Position numbers and translations under genes: made by a program. Shown here in pieces: positions 35,813-45,464 of a stretch of 64,000 bases of DNA (positions within the stretch are counted from its first letter, which is position 1; each line of letters opens with the position of its first letter). The notes under the pieces were generated by a model. The model worked only from the letters and a program-made list of their open reading frames with translations. It ran no database searches and was not told where the DNA came from. The stretch lies in contig JADIYI010000008.1 of assembly GCA_016705365.1 (NCBI GenBank), positions 1,426,001 to 1,490,000 on the forward strand, read 5' to 3'. This DNA comes from Gammaproteobacteria bacterium (GTDB taxonomy: Bacteria; Pseudomonadota; Gammaproteobacteria; Pseudomonadales; UBA5518).

Positions 35813-37297
35813 TCAGGGTTCCCGCGGTCGGCGCCCGTTCCACGGCCGCGCCTGCTCGAGCTGTGCGGCGAGTCTGAACAATGTGGCCTCGTCGCCGAAG
35901 CGCGCCACGAATTGCACCCCGATCGGCAGGCCCGCGGCATTGTGTTGCAGCGGCACGCTCATCGCCGGTTGACCGCTCATGTTGAAAAACATCGTATTCG
36001 CGGTGCGCTCCAGGCCGGAGGCGGCAAAATGATCCAGGGCACGCATCAGCACGGCGCGCGGCGTGAACCGCGCGATGCCGCGGATTGCGGCCTTCAGGTA
36101 CAGCGGCAGATCCCATTGGCCGATCGCCGGCGGCGGGTAAGCCATGGTGGCGTCCAGAAACACATCGTGCACGGCAAAGAACGGCGCCATGGTGCGCGCG
36201 GCGCCGTGGAAATGTTGTCGTGCGACCTCGAATTCCGCGGCCGGCAGCGACTCTCCGAGCAATGCCAGGAACTGCGTGCCTGGCTCGAGTTCGCGCGCTG
36301 CGATCCTGCGGCCCTGCAGGCGGGCCATCTCGCGCACCGCGGCGGCGGTGCAGGTGGCCACCACCACCATGTAGGCATGCACCAGCACTTCGCGCTCGAG
36401 CGGTGGCGCGGCTTCCACCACCTCGTGACCGAGCGATTCGAGCAGCGCGGCGGCATCGTGCACCGCGGCAATGCAATCCGGGTGAGTGCTGCGTCCGAAC
36501 AGTGAGGCGGTCGAGAACGCGATCCGCAGGCGTCCCGGATCGCGGGCGGTTTCCTCGAGACAGGAGCGTTCCATGGCCGGAGCGGAGTAGGGTGCGCCCG
36601 GATCGTCGCCGCGCGTGGCGTCGAGCAGCGCGGCGCTGTCGCGCACCGTGCGGGTCACCGCGTGGCGTACCACGAAGCCGCTCCACAGTTCGCTTTCGTC
36701 GGGCCCGAGCGGGGTGCGCGCGCGGGTGGGCTTGATGCCGAACAGACCACAGGCGGAGGCCGGAATGCGGATCGATCCGCCGCCATCGCCGGCATGCGCC
36801 ATCGGCACGATGCGCGCCGCGACCGCGGCCGCCGAGCCACCCGATGAGCCGCCGGTCGAATACGCGGGATTCCAGGGGTTGCGGGCCGGACCGCGCAGCT
36901 CGCTCTCGGTGGTACCGAGCAGACCGAGTTCCGGGGTATTGGTCTTGCCGCAGATCACCAGTCCGGCGCGCTGGTAGCGCAGGAACAATTCACTGTCGCG
37001 CGGCGGCACGAAGCCAAGCAGTGCGCGGCTCGAGGCGGTGAATTCGGCTCCAGCCAGAAAGCCGTCCAGATCCTTTACCAGGAACGGCACCCCGCTGAAT
37101 GGGCCGTCAGGCAAGCCGTTGACGATCGCCCTGCGTGCTCGCGCGGCGAGATCGATCACCACGGCATTGATGGCCGGGTTCCAGCGCGCCAGCCGCGCCA
37201 GGGCCAGCTCGAGCAATTGCGTCGCACTGACCTCGCGTTCGCGTACCAGTTGCGCGAGCCGGGTTGCGTCGCAGGCGATGTACTCGTCCTCGCGCAT
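35813..37297 (-). CDS. Amidase signature family protein
   Basis: 494 residues. Ser-cisSer-Lys hydrolase: Lys in FSGVPFLVKDLDGFLAGAE (about residue 76), cis-Ser in AYSTGGSSGGSAAAVAAR (about 150), nucleophile Ser in GDGGGSIRIPASACGLFG (about 175). Subgroup features such as TNTPELGLLGTTESELRGPA match amidases of the 6-aminohexanoate-cyclic-dimer/aryl-acylamidase type. Substrate unknown. Fifteen bases downstream of the PAP2 gene in the same direction, so probably in one operon with PAP2 and djlA. Confidence 0.88.
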   Translation of the reverse strand: MREDEYIACDATRLAQLVREREVSATQLLELALARLARWNPAINAVVIDLAARARRAIVNGLPDGPFSGVPFLVKDLDGFLAGAEFTASSRALLGFVPPRDSELFLRYQRAGLVICGKTNTPELGLLGTTESELRGPARNPWNPAYSTGGSSGGSAAAVAARIVPMAHAGDGGGSIRIPASACGLFGIKPTRARTPLGPDESELWSGFVVRHAVTRTVRDSAALLDATRGDDPGAPYSAPAMERSCLEETARDPGRLRIAFSTASLFGRSTHPDCIAAVHDAAALLESLGHEVVEAAPPLEREVLVHAYMVVVATCTAAAVREMARLQGRRIAARELEPGTQFLALLGESLPAAEFEVARQHFHGAARTMAPFFAVHDVFLDATMAYPPPAIGQWDLPLYLKAAIRGIARFTPRAVLMRALDHFAASGLERTANTMFFNMSGQPAMSVPLQHNAAGLPIGVQFVARFGDEATLFRLAAQLEQARPWNGRRPREP

Positions 37298-37312
37298 CGG
37301 TTGGCGCCCGCA

Positions 37313-38221
37313 TCAACTCGCGGTGCCGGGTCGTGGCACCAGCCTGGTGACCTGGAACAGTGCCGGCGCGCCGGCGGTCAGCCACAGACCACCCATCATA
37401 TTGATCAGGTAGATGATCACGAAATAGCTGGTGTCGTACGTGCCCGGCACCCATTTCCCCGATTGGCTGACCCAGGTCAGCAGCACCACGATGCCAAGCA
37501 CATAACGCAGCAGCCGCTGCCACCATGCGCCGCCCTCGGGTGCCACCAGATAGCGTCGGCACAAGGCGATGCCGCTGCCCGCGCCAAAAAACAATCCAGC
37601 CACGCCGACCAGGTAACGATCCTGCAGCACCAGTGCGTAGACCAGCACGAACAGCAGCGAAACCGCGGCGGCGGCGGCGATCTGCACCCCGAGCGCGAGC
37701 GAGGCGAGGCGGGTGGCGATGCGCTCGGCATAGCGGATGTGGAGCAGCAGGATCAGTCCCGCCAGCGCCCAGCCTGCGAGCACATCGGTCGGAAAGTGCA
37801 CGCCGAGATAGATCCGCGACAAACCGATCAGCACGATCAGTATTACCGCGAGCGCCGTGAACCAGGGGTTTGCGATCCAGTTGGCGATCAGGCCCCATTC
37901 GACCATCGTGTGCTGCGCATGTCCGCTGGGAATGCCGTAGCCGATCTCGCGATCGGGTCCGATGCGCGAATCCAGGTCGAAAGGCCGTGGCTGCGACCAC
38001 AGGTCCTTCAGCGCGAAATTGACAAATGTCGACAGCAGCAGCGTGATCAGCAGGCGCGAGCCGAAGCGATAGCTCAGGCTCCAGATCAGGAACGGCACGA
38101 TGAACATGTGGGCCGTGCTGCCAAGCGTGGTGATCTGGCGAAAAAAATCGTCGAGCATCGGCGTGCGGTGAGCCTGAATCTGCAGGATCAACGCGATTCC
38201 CCATTGCATGGCTGCTTCCAT
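37313..38221 (-). CDS. PAP2-family phosphatase, membrane protein
   Basis: 302 residues, start after an AGGAGC site. Acid-phosphatase-type motifs: C1 KDLWSQPRP (K-x6-RP), C2 PSGHAQ, C3 SRIYLGVHFPTDVLAGW (SR-x5-H-x3-D), all within about residues 72-145. The C-terminal half adds five to six membrane segments beyond the usual PAP2 core. Such proteins dephosphorylate lipid phosphates such as undecaprenyl pyrophosphate or phosphatidate, on the periplasmic side. Lies between djlA and an amidase gene. Confidence 0.88.
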   Translation of the reverse strand: MEAAMQWGIALILQIQAHRTPMLDDFFRQITTLGSTAHMFIVPFLIWSLSYRFGSRLLITLLLSTFVNFALKDLWSQPRPFDLDSRIGPDREIGYGIPSGHAQHTMVEWGLIANWIANPWFTALAVILIVLIGLSRIYLGVHFPTDVLAGWALAGLILLLHIRYAERIATRLASLALGVQIAAAAAVSLLFVLVYALVLQDRYLVGVAGLFFGAGSGIALCRRYLVAPEGGAWWQRLLRYVLGIVVLLTWVSQSGKWVPGTYDTSYFVIIYLINMMGGLWLTAGAPALFQVTRLVPRPGTAS

Positions 38222-38259
38222 CGTGTGCTCCTGTTATTGCTGTTGATGGTATCGGTGGT

Positions 38260-39051
38260 TCAAATGCCGCGTGCCTTGCGTACCTGTTCCCAGGCATTCT
38301 GGATTTCCTGGGTGCGTTCGGTTGCCATCTTGACCATGTCCTCGGGCATGCCCTCGGCGATCAGCTTGTCGGGATGATACTGGCTCATCAGACGTCGCCA
38401 CGCCTGTTTCACGTCGCGGTCGCTGGCGCTCTCCTCGACCCCGAGCGCGGCGTAGGCGTCGGCCAGCGAACTCGCGCCGCTTCCCGTGCCCGGCGCGCCG
38501 GAGAAATGCTCCTGGGCGCTGAACATGCGCAACAGCTGCTCGAATGCCGCCGGCGAAAAGCCAACGCGCGCGGCGATCTGCGCCAGCAGATCGTGCTCGG
38601 ACGTGGACATCGTGCCATCGGCAATCGCGGTGCTGAACAGGAACACCAGCAGCATCTGGCGCAGGCTGGGGTGGCTGCCGCAACTCGTCATGAACACGCC
38701 GAGTTGCGCCTCGATATCGAAACCTTCCGCCGAACCCTGCTTGAAGAGCGCGATCGCTTCCTGGCGATGATCCGCGCCCAGGCCCATGCGCGCCATCAGC
38801 TGTTCGGTGACCGCGATCTCCTGCTCGCTGATACGCCCGTCACACTTCGCAACATGTCCCATCAGCATGAAGGTGGTCTGGAAGAAGGTGCCTCGCGTGC
38901 CCTCCAGCGCGGGCCCGATCAGCTGGCGCACAATATGGGTCTTGTCCGCGACATGACCAAGCAGCAGGCCGATCATCAGGCCCACCGGGCCGAGCACCAA
39001 CCAGCCGATCGCGCCGCCAATGAGTTTTCCGAGCCAGGGGGGTCGTTGCAT
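38260..39051 (-). CDS. djlA: DjlA-like co-chaperone
   Basis: 263 residues. One N-terminal membrane segment (LIGGAIGWLVLGPVGLMIGL), a TerB-like central domain (KCDGRISEQEI near residue 70, IADGTMSTSEHDLL near 145) and a C-terminal J-domain with YHPDKLIAEGMPEDM carrying the HPD tripeptide needed to stimulate DnaK. Order, spacing and length are those of DjlA. Probably first gene of an operon with the PAP2 and amidase genes. Confidence 0.92.
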   Translation of the reverse strand: MQRPPWLGKLIGGAIGWLVLGPVGLMIGLLLGHVADKTHIVRQLIGPALEGTRGTFFQTTFMLMGHVAKCDGRISEQEIAVTEQLMARMGLGADHRQEAIALFKQGSAEGFDIEAQLGVFMTSCGSHPSLRQMLLVFLFSTAIADGTMSTSEHDLLAQIAARVGFSPAAFEQLLRMFSAQEHFSGAPGTGSGASSLADAYAALGVEESASDRDVKQAWRRLMSQYHPDKLIAEGMPEDMVKMATERTQEIQNAWEQVRKARGI

Positions 39052-39256
39052 GCGTTTTGCGTTCCGCTGGGGGCGTCATCCCGGTTGCGAAGCGCCAGGC
39101 GAGCACCGCTTCGGTATTGCATCAGATGCGACAGTGTAAAGGATCGACCGGCATGCCGAAACGCGAGGTCTGCAAATTACAGTGCCTTAACGTACCGCGG
39201 GATACAATTGCGCTTAGCATGGAGCGCTCGGGGTTTGCACAGGCAGGAGGTGCGTT

Positions 39257-40027
39257 ATGGGATTTTCCGGAAAAGTCGTCATCGTGACGGGCGGTGGCAG
39301 TGGCATGGGCAGGCTCGCCTGCCGGATGATGAGCGCTCGCGGTGCCCGTGTTGCGGCATTCGATGTCAACGAGGAGGGCTTGGCCGAGACCGCCTCCACG
39401 GATCCGAGCATTCATGCGCGACGGGTCGATGTCACCGATGCGGCCGCGGTGTCCGCGGCGGTACGCGAGGTGTCGAGCTCGCTGGGGCCGGTTCACCGGG
39501 TATACAACGCGGCCGCGATCATGCCCTTTGGCCGGTTGATCGAGCAGGACAACGCCACCATCCACCGTGTGATGGCGATCAACTACGGCGGGCTGGTCAA
39601 TATTGCGCAGGCAACCGTGCCGGACATGGTCAAGCGCGGGGAGGGGGATTTCATCAGCTTCTCGTCAATGTCGGGAATCATTCCGACGCTGCTGACGGGA
39701 GCCTACAACGCATCCAAATTCGCGGTTTCCGCTTTCAGCGAGATTCTCTACCATGAGAACCGCGCCAGCGGGGTGCGCTTTGCCTGTGTGTGTCCGCCAC
39801 CGGTGGCCACGCCCTTGCTGAAGCAGGGGTGGGATACCGTGATGCCGAAAACGGTGTCCAATATGCCGCCACTCGAGCCGCAGGTAGTGCTCGACAGCAT
39901 CGAGGTCGCGCTCGCGAAGGGCGAGTTCTGGGTTTTCCCCGGCAAGGGCACGCGCTTTGGATATATCATGCGGCGCCTGTTTCCCGATCTGATCTGGAAA
40001 GACGTGCACAAGAACGAAGGATTCTGA
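39257..40027 (+). CDS. SDR family oxidoreductase
   Basis: 256 residues, strong GGAGG ribosome site. Classical short-chain dehydrogenase: nucleotide loop VTGGGSGMGRLACRMM (TGxxxGxG), a VYNAAAIMPFG strand at the NNAG position (reads YNAA), serines SFSSMSG, and the active YxxxK as YNASKFAVSAF. Asp after the second strand (AAFDVNEEG) suggests NAD(H). Followed by an epimerase/dehydratase gene 19 bases later, a likely two-gene operon. Confidence 0.87.
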   Translation: MGFSGKVVIVTGGGSGMGRLACRMMSARGARVAAFDVNEEGLAETASTDPSIHARRVDVTDAAAVSAAVREVSSSLGPVHRVYNAAAIMPFGRLIEQDNATIHRVMAINYGGLVNIAQATVPDMVKRGEGDFISFSSMSGIIPTLLTGAYNASKFAVSAFSEILYHENRASGVRFACVCPPPVATPLLKQGWDTVMPKTVSNMPPLEPQVVLDSIEVALAKGEFWVFPGKGTRFGYIMRRLFPDLIWKDVHKNEGF

Positions 40028-40046
40028 GAACCAGCGGAGGAACGCG

Positions 40047-40982
40047 ATGAAAAACGCACTGCAAGGCAAGCGCATCCTGATCACCGGCCCGACCGGGCAG
40101 GTCGCACGACCACTGGTGGCGGCACTTGCGCCACACAACGAGATCCATGCGCTGGCGCGATTCAGCAAGGCCGAGGACAAGGCCTCGATCGAGGCGCTGG
40201 GTGCGCACTGCATCACGGCCGATCTTGCCGGTGATTCGCTGGATGCGGTACCCGCCGGTCTCGACTACGTGCTGAACCTCGCGGTGGTCAAGAGCGGGGA
40301 TTTCGCCTACGACCTGCGCGCCAATGCCGAGGGCGTGGGACGCTTGATGCTGCGCTGTCGCGATGTGAAAGCCTTTCTGCATTTTTCGTCGACGGCGGTC
40401 TACGAGTATGCCGGCCATGCGCCGCGGAGCGAGGACGCACCGCTCGGCGACAACCATCGCGCGATGTTCCCGACCTACAGCATCGCCAAGATCGCCGCGG
40501 AAACGGTGGCGCGCTTCACCGCGCACGAGTTCGGCATTCCCACGACCATCGCGCGTCTCAGCGTGCCCTACGGCAACAACGGTGGCTGGCCGTTCTACCA
40601 TCTGCAGATGATGCAGCACGGGGTGCCGATCGATATCCACCCCGAGCGGCCCAATGTCTACAACCCGCTGCACGAGCGCGATTGCCTGGCCAAGATCCCG
40701 GCGCTGCTGAAGGCGGCCACGACCGAGGTCACCACCGTGAACTTCGGCGGATCGCAGGCAGTCAGCATCGAGGAGTGGTGCGCCTACCTGCAGGAACTGA
40801 GCGGCTTCAAGCCGGTGTTTCGCGAGGATCCCAAGGCCTTCGGCAGCCTGCAGATCGATACCACCCGGCTGCACGCGATTGCCGGTCCCACCGAGGTGGA
40901 CTGGAAACAGGGCATCCGGGAAATGGTGCAGACGCTGGCCCCGCAGTTGCTGAAAAGCCCGGAGGGTACGGATGAGCGATGA
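40047..40982 (+). CDS. NAD-dependent epimerase/dehydratase family protein
   Basis: 311 residues with a GGAGG site. Extended-SDR fold: RILITGPTGQVARPLVAALA nucleotide loop, HFSSTAVYEYAG (Ser/Thr), and a Y-x-x-x-K motif in FPTYSIAKIAAETVARFTAH near residue 150. The C-terminal domain is short. Likely acts on a sugar nucleotide or steroid-like substrate; not determined. Its last ten bases overlap the following short frame. Confidence 0.85.
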   Translation: MKNALQGKRILITGPTGQVARPLVAALAPHNEIHALARFSKAEDKASIEALGAHCITADLAGDSLDAVPAGLDYVLNLAVVKSGDFAYDLRANAEGVGRLMLRCRDVKAFLHFSSTAVYEYAGHAPRSEDAPLGDNHRAMFPTYSIAKIAAETVARFTAHEFGIPTTIARLSVPYGNNGGWPFYHLQMMQHGVPIDIHPERPNVYNPLHERDCLAKIPALLKAATTEVTTVNFGGSQAVSIEEWCAYLQELSGFKPVFREDPKAFGSLQIDTTRLHAIAGPTEVDWKQGIREMVQTLAPQLLKSPEGTDER

Positions 40983-41238
40983 TTCCGCGCTTGCCTGCCA
41001 GGCGCATATCGTCGAGATGCACCATGCGCGGAATCCGCAGATCAGCGTGCTGGATGCCACGCACGCGGAGGTGATCTGGGCGAGGGCATGGCGGGGGTCG
41101 TTCAAATCCGGACTGCACCGTATCGCTGTCTTGGCTTGCGAGGGGGACGCAGTTGGCTGGACTCACCTCGGTGTTGCCCCAAGTTTCGATCCTTCCAATG
41201 TCGGGTGTCAAAGAAACGCCGCAAAACGCTCGGAGTAA
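40972..41238 (+). pseudogene. Truncated SnoaL/NTF2-like fragment fused to unrelated sequence
   Basis: Short frame of 88 codons starting ATGAGCGATGAT and overlapping the upstream stop. Residues up to about 40 (VEMHHARNPQISVLDATHAE, then VIWA) resemble the middle strand of SnoaL-like proteins, in which 'M-x-x-N-P-x-I-x-V-x-x-x-x-A-x-x-IWA' occurs; the expected N-terminal 60 and C-terminal 60 residues are missing. After about 41090 the sequence is unrelated and leads into the island at 41.2 kb. I read it as a gene cut at the island border; a real small protein is possible. Confidence 0.35.
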
Positions 41239-42347
41239 AATCGATACCGTTGAGCGATATCTTCCGGATCGAGGCCAAAGAAACCGGGGGAGACCGGGTG
41301 TGGCCGCCGGGGAGTGCCTTCCTGCCACTGCTTGATTCGGGCCGTCAGGCCATCATCGTAATCCCACCCGAGTTTCTCATACAAAGGCCGGATCTGTTCG
41401 GCGGGATCAATGACCTGCCGTTTGTGGGAGATGTCGAAGAAACGCGCTTCACCCACGCGATCGCGGAATGCCAGTGCTCTCTCCAGACCCAGGGCCCAAT
41501 ACTCCTGCTGTCTTTTGCCGTGAGCCTCGGGCTGCGGATTCAGGACATGGGCGCGACGAATTTCGTAGAGTAGCGAGCACACCGAGGCCAAGGCCTTGGC
41601 TGGATCGCGGTGCGTCATGATGAACCGGGCATCGGGATAAACCTCATCGATCGCGTCCATGCTGAACAAGTGCTCCGGGGTGCGCAGCGACCAGCGCCGC
41701 GGCGGACAGTGCCACTGCAGCAACTTGAGCACCCGTCGATGATAGCGATAGCCGGAGAGCAGAACGTCTTTCGAATGGACCAGCCACTCGACATAGGACG
41801 GCACATTGATAATCGCATCAAATCCATATGCCGAGAATGCATACGATTTGATGATGTAGCATTCTTCGGGTCCGGTGACACTGCGCGGCAGCATGTTGAC
41901 GAGTTCAGGCACCATTGCCTCGAGACCGTCTGATTCGCGTTGCGCAACAGCAATACGGGGATCGTTGTGTTCAGTGGCGGATTCTGGTGGAGGACAAGGA
42001 TGGTATGCCTCCCAATTACGCAGTACGCGCGTTTCGGGATCTTGCGCCATGATGAATCCCAGTGCCGTGGTACCGGTTCGCGGCAGGCTGGCGGTGAAAA
42101 CAGGTGCCACGATCTGTTCGTCGTCTATTTCCGGATGGCGTGCGTACCAACTTTCTATTTCCAGCCGGTTGACCAGCTGAGTCAGCAGCATTTCCGGAAC
42201 CGCCTGCTCGCCGATCGGAGACAACTCGCATTCGCGATTGATCGAGTCCACCAGGCGCGAGAGCGGTTCCAGGAAATCCTCTTCACCGAAATCGCTCAGC
42301 CCGGAGCGCTCGCGCGCTTGATCCAATAGCTTGCCGGTCTCGATCAT
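41208..42347 (-). CDS. Sulfotransferase family protein
   Basis: 379 residues, start with a GGGAGAAC site. PAPS-binding loop VFTASLPRTGTTALGFIMAQ near residue 88 and 3'-phosphate-binding FIMTHRDPAKALASVCSLLY near 245 (R-D-P). No TPR repeats, in contrast to the sulfotransferase at 12 kb. The family includes enzymes acting on sterols, lipids or small phenols. It ends a minus-strand set with the DUF1214, flavoprotein and SDR genes in the low-GC island. Confidence 0.85.
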   Translation of the reverse strand: MIETGKLLDQARERSGLSDFGEEDFLEPLSRLVDSINRECELSPIGEQAVPEMLLTQLVNRLEIESWYARHPEIDDEQIVAPVFTASLPRTGTTALGFIMAQDPETRVLRNWEAYHPCPPPESATEHNDPRIAVAQRESDGLEAMVPELVNMLPRSVTGPEECYIIKSYAFSAYGFDAIINVPSYVEWLVHSKDVLLSGYRYHRRVLKLLQWHCPPRRWSLRTPEHLFSMDAIDEVYPDARFIMTHRDPAKALASVCSLLYEIRRAHVLNPQPEAHGKRQQEYWALGLERALAFRDRVGEARFFDISHKRQVIDPAEQIRPLYEKLGWDYDDGLTARIKQWQEGTPRRPHPVSPGFFGLDPEDIAQRYRFYSERFAAFL

Positions 42348-42423
42348 GCTGTTCTCCCGATTTGCCGCTGCACGGATTACTTTTCAAGTGCGAAGCTTTT
42401 CAGCCTGCACTTCCTGCCAACAT

Positions 42424-43743
42424 CTATTGCTGGTGCACCAGGCGACGCTCGAAGGTCCTGGCACGAGTGTTCATCTCCCTGGCACGCTGCACCGGCGTCA
42501 ATCGTGGCATGTCCCTGGGCAGTATCCGGTCCAGGTCGGCCAGCTTGACCAGCTTCACTTCCCGTACCAAATCATCCCCACTGGAGGGAAGTTCCGGGAA
42601 ATTCATCCAGCGCACGAAGTAGTTACCGATGTCCAGGCCACCGGTATCCAGCCAGTTGGCGACACCGGGGTCCGTGGCGCAGATCACGTAGGTATAACTT
42701 CCGTCCGCGTTCGGACGAGTCTGGTTGCCGTTGAGGCTGCCCGTGTGACGGATGTGTTCACAAGAGATGCTCCACGGATTCGTGACGACAAAGCCGGTAT
42801 AGCGAGCGCCCGATGGATGGATGGTTATCAGCAGCGCCTCGTCTGGACCCAGCCGGTAATTGCCGAAGCTCGCATAGCCCCAGCCGCCACCTCTGGATTG
42901 TGGCGTCGGCAGCAGGTTGGGCGGGTTGTTGGGCCCGAAGAAGTGATTCGCCTTCAGCCAGAAAGGTACGTCAACTTTCAATCGCTGAATTATCTGCGCC
43001 GCAAGATCAGCGCCAGTCGGAACCACCCGTTTCGATGGTTGATCCGTGCGGCGAATCTCCAGCCAGTCCGGTGTCTCGGTCGCCCAGTCGGACAGCACGG
43101 AACGTATCAGCAGCGCACACGCGTCCTGTTGAGTCTGGATATGGTTGGCGCGGCCACGGGCTGGTGCGGGGTCCAGGGTGATCGTATAGCTGCCGTCGGG
43201 CGCAACCTGCAAACTGTCGTCGAACAAGCCACCCAAGGCCGTGTCGAATTTTTCGCGGGAAGAAGAGCGCGACGGCACGCCGGGAATGACGAGGCCGTAG
43301 GCATTGTCATGATACAGCTGAAAGGAAAGCGCGGCCTGGCGAACACTTCCGGCACGACCGTGTATTTCATAACGTCCGAGTGGATCCAGACTGGCAGCGC
43401 GTATTGCGCAATCCGGATTGTCGTTGAAATAGCGCGCCCCGCCGATGCCGTGACCGAACCAGCTGTGCGGAGGACTTTCAATCCAGATGATGCGGGGTGT
43501 CGAAACATCACTCAGGATCGTGTCGTAGATCGCGGTCAGGACGCACTCATCCACGGCTTGGTCCAGTGTCCTGCTGCCGGCAGGGGTCATGGCGACCGGA
43601 TCCGCCAGAAACAGGGCTTTGGCTTGCAGATGAGCCAGCTTGATATCGGGGCGCTGCAGCAGGCCCAAGGCGGTACGCTCCACCTCGGCCTGATGCGCGG
43701 TGGCCAAGGGACTGTGGGATGCAGAAAGACCCTGGGAACTCAT
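42424..43743 (-). CDS. DUF1214 domain-containing protein
   Basis: 439 residues from the ATG at 43743, preceded by AGGAGA. No signal peptide. It carries the paired-strand layout of DUF1254/DUF1214-type proteins: ARYFNDNPDCAIRAASLDP, GRYEIHGRAGSVRQAALSFQ, and a C-terminal region with LGPDEALLITIHPSGARYTG and VVTNPWSISCEHIRHTGSLN. The reaction is unknown. Seven bases past its start lies the end of the flavoprotein gene, so the two are cotranscribed. It has a paralogue at the left edge of the window (1-354). Confidence 0.8.
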   Translation of the reverse strand: MSSQGLSASHSPLATAHQAEVERTALGLLQRPDIKLAHLQAKALFLADPVAMTPAGSRTLDQAVDECVLTAIYDTILSDVSTPRIIWIESPPHSWFGHGIGGARYFNDNPDCAIRAASLDPLGRYEIHGRAGSVRQAALSFQLYHDNAYGLVIPGVPSRSSSREKFDTALGGLFDDSLQVAPDGSYTITLDPAPARGRANHIQTQQDACALLIRSVLSDWATETPDWLEIRRTDQPSKRVVPTGADLAAQIIQRLKVDVPFWLKANHFFGPNNPPNLLPTPQSRGGGWGYASFGNYRLGPDEALLITIHPSGARYTGFVVTNPWSISCEHIRHTGSLNGNQTRPNADGSYTYVICATDPGVANWLDTGGLDIGNYFVRWMNFPELPSSGDDLVREVKLVKLADLDRILPRDMPRLTPVQRAREMNTRARTFERRLVHQQ

Positions 43744-43770
43744 GATTTCTCCTGTTTTGTGCACATTCTG

Positions 43771-45333
43771 CTACGCATGCGATAGCTCCCTGGCCATTTC
43801 AATACCCGCGATACGGCCGAAGGCTTGCGAAGTGCTGGTGCTGGTGCCGCCCCGGTAGTACTCACCACAGATCATGGCAGCCGTCACCCCCGCGGCGTAG
43901 AGCCCCGCAATGACTTTGCCTTCCGTATTCAACACCTGGGTTTTCGCGTTGATACGCAAACCGCCGGGCGTCAACGTGAAGACATCTTTCACCGAGAGCG
44001 TAACGGCGCAGAAGGGAGGCACCTTGATTTCCTGGATCTGAGTGGGATCCTTCTGAAACTCGGGATCCGCACCGTTCGCCGCATGCCTGTTGTAGGTGGC
44101 CAGTGTTTCATGCAGACAAACCGGATCGATATGAATATTCCGGGCCAGTTCCTCGATCGTCGCCCCGCTTGTGATCGTCATCGTCGATCGGGCCTCCGCG
44201 GGAATGGTGCCCATGATCGTCTGGTCGACGATGAGGTATACCTGCGGGTAGATTCGCTCGTGGACGAATTTGCCAAAATGCGGGCCATCAGCGGTCTCGG
44301 CGACGTAACGGCGACCGGACTGATTGACGGCGATACCTTTCACCAGGGCATCCGTTCCCTTGCGATAGGTGAGGAGAAGCTCGACGACGCTGGTGCTCAG
44401 ACCCAGCAAGTCCGCGCCAACAGCCTGTCCCATCCTGATGCCCATCCCCAGGTCCATCGGGTTGGTAGCCTGGATGGTGCCCAGGGCGTTCGGCGCGTAT
44501 TGGGTCACCATATCCGCATTGGCGCCATATCCACCCGTGGCGAGCAGCACGGCCTTGCCGGCCTTGTAACATTTCTCAGACCCATCTTTTTGAGTGGCGG
44601 CGATGCCGATGACACGGCTGTTGTCGTCGACGATCAGCCGCGTGGCTCGGGTATCAAGCAGCACTCGAACGCCGGCGTCCGCGACGGCCGCGTTGATCTT
44701 CGCCCAGTAGGCCGCGGCGCCGCCGTAAATAATATGCGTGTGCGGCACGGGCGGTGTGATCGCGGCTACCTCGGGGGCGCTTTCGCCGATGATCATCAGG
44801 AGACCTGTCTTCTCCGGATCCGCAGGGTGCATGTGGTAGCCCGGAATGTAACCTTCCTTGAACACCACACCGATACTCTCGACAAAGTCAAAGAGATCCT
44901 TGGCGCTGTTGGCAAACGCCCTGACCAGCTCATCAGGCACTCGGGGAATAGCCGACGCCTTCAGGTATTTGTAGAAGTCATCCGCAGTCTCATTGAAGCC
45001 GTTGAGCTTCTGAATACGTGTCCCGCCGCCAACAGTGAAAGCACCCTCATTGATCGCCGAGCTACCGCCGCCGTGAGCCTGCGCCTCGAGGATGATCACT
45101 TTCGCACCAGCCCTTGCCGCAAAGACGGCAGCTGTCGCCCCCGCACCACCATACCCGACGATCACAACGTCAGCCGTCTCTTCCCACGACACCGGCGGCG
45201 TCGAAATGCAGGGCTCCGCAGCCCTCGCCTGCCCTATACCCACCATTCCCACGGCAACGCCGCCGGATTTGACAAAGCCCCGGCGGGACAGGCCGCCCTT
45301 GGCTATGTGCTCATCTCGATTGCTGCTCATCAT
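43771..45333 (-). CDS. Tat-exported FAD-dependent oxidoreductase (fumarate reductase/ketosteroid dehydrogenase-like)
   Basis: 520 residues. N-terminal twin-arginine signal: SRRGFVKSGGVAVGM followed by a hydrophobic run ending ARAAEP. FAD-binding: ADVVIVGYGGAGATAAVFAA (GxGxxG) and ILEAQAHGGGSSAINEGAFT (Glu at ribose). Near the end, FTLTPGGLRINAKTQVLNTE and GLYAAGVTAA correspond to the GG motif before the FAD-binding C-terminal strand in FAD_binding_2 proteins, a family containing fumarate reductase, 3-ketosteroid-1-dehydrogenase and urocanate reductase. A periplasmic electron-acceptor or sterol-type dehydrogenase is possible; no cytochrome gene is adjacent. Confidence 0.85.
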   Translation of the reverse strand: MMSSNRDEHIAKGGLSRRGFVKSGGVAVGMVGIGQARAAEPCISTPPVSWEETADVVIVGYGGAGATAAVFAARAGAKVIILEAQAHGGGSSAINEGAFTVGGGTRIQKLNGFNETADDFYKYLKASAIPRVPDELVRAFANSAKDLFDFVESIGVVFKEGYIPGYHMHPADPEKTGLLMIIGESAPEVAAITPPVPHTHIIYGGAAAYWAKINAAVADAGVRVLLDTRATRLIVDDNSRVIGIAATQKDGSEKCYKAGKAVLLATGGYGANADMVTQYAPNALGTIQATNPMDLGMGIRMGQAVGADLLGLSTSVVELLLTYRKGTDALVKGIAVNQSGRRYVAETADGPHFGKFVHERIYPQVYLIVDQTIMGTIPAEARSTMTITSGATIEELARNIHIDPVCLHETLATYNRHAANGADPEFQKDPTQIQEIKVPPFCAVTLSVKDVFTLTPGGLRINAKTQVLNTEGKVIAGLYAAGVTAAMICGEYYRGGTSTSTSQAFGRIAGIEMARELSHA

Positions 45334-45464
45334 TCGTGTCCGGTCAAAGAATCGAATACGTCATCGCGCACGGTCAAAGCGAGAGACCACACCCTGGCAA
45401 CGACTGCCGGCTTGCTCCGCTCACCGATGCTTGCACAACCCACCTGCCCAGACCAGGATCGTCC

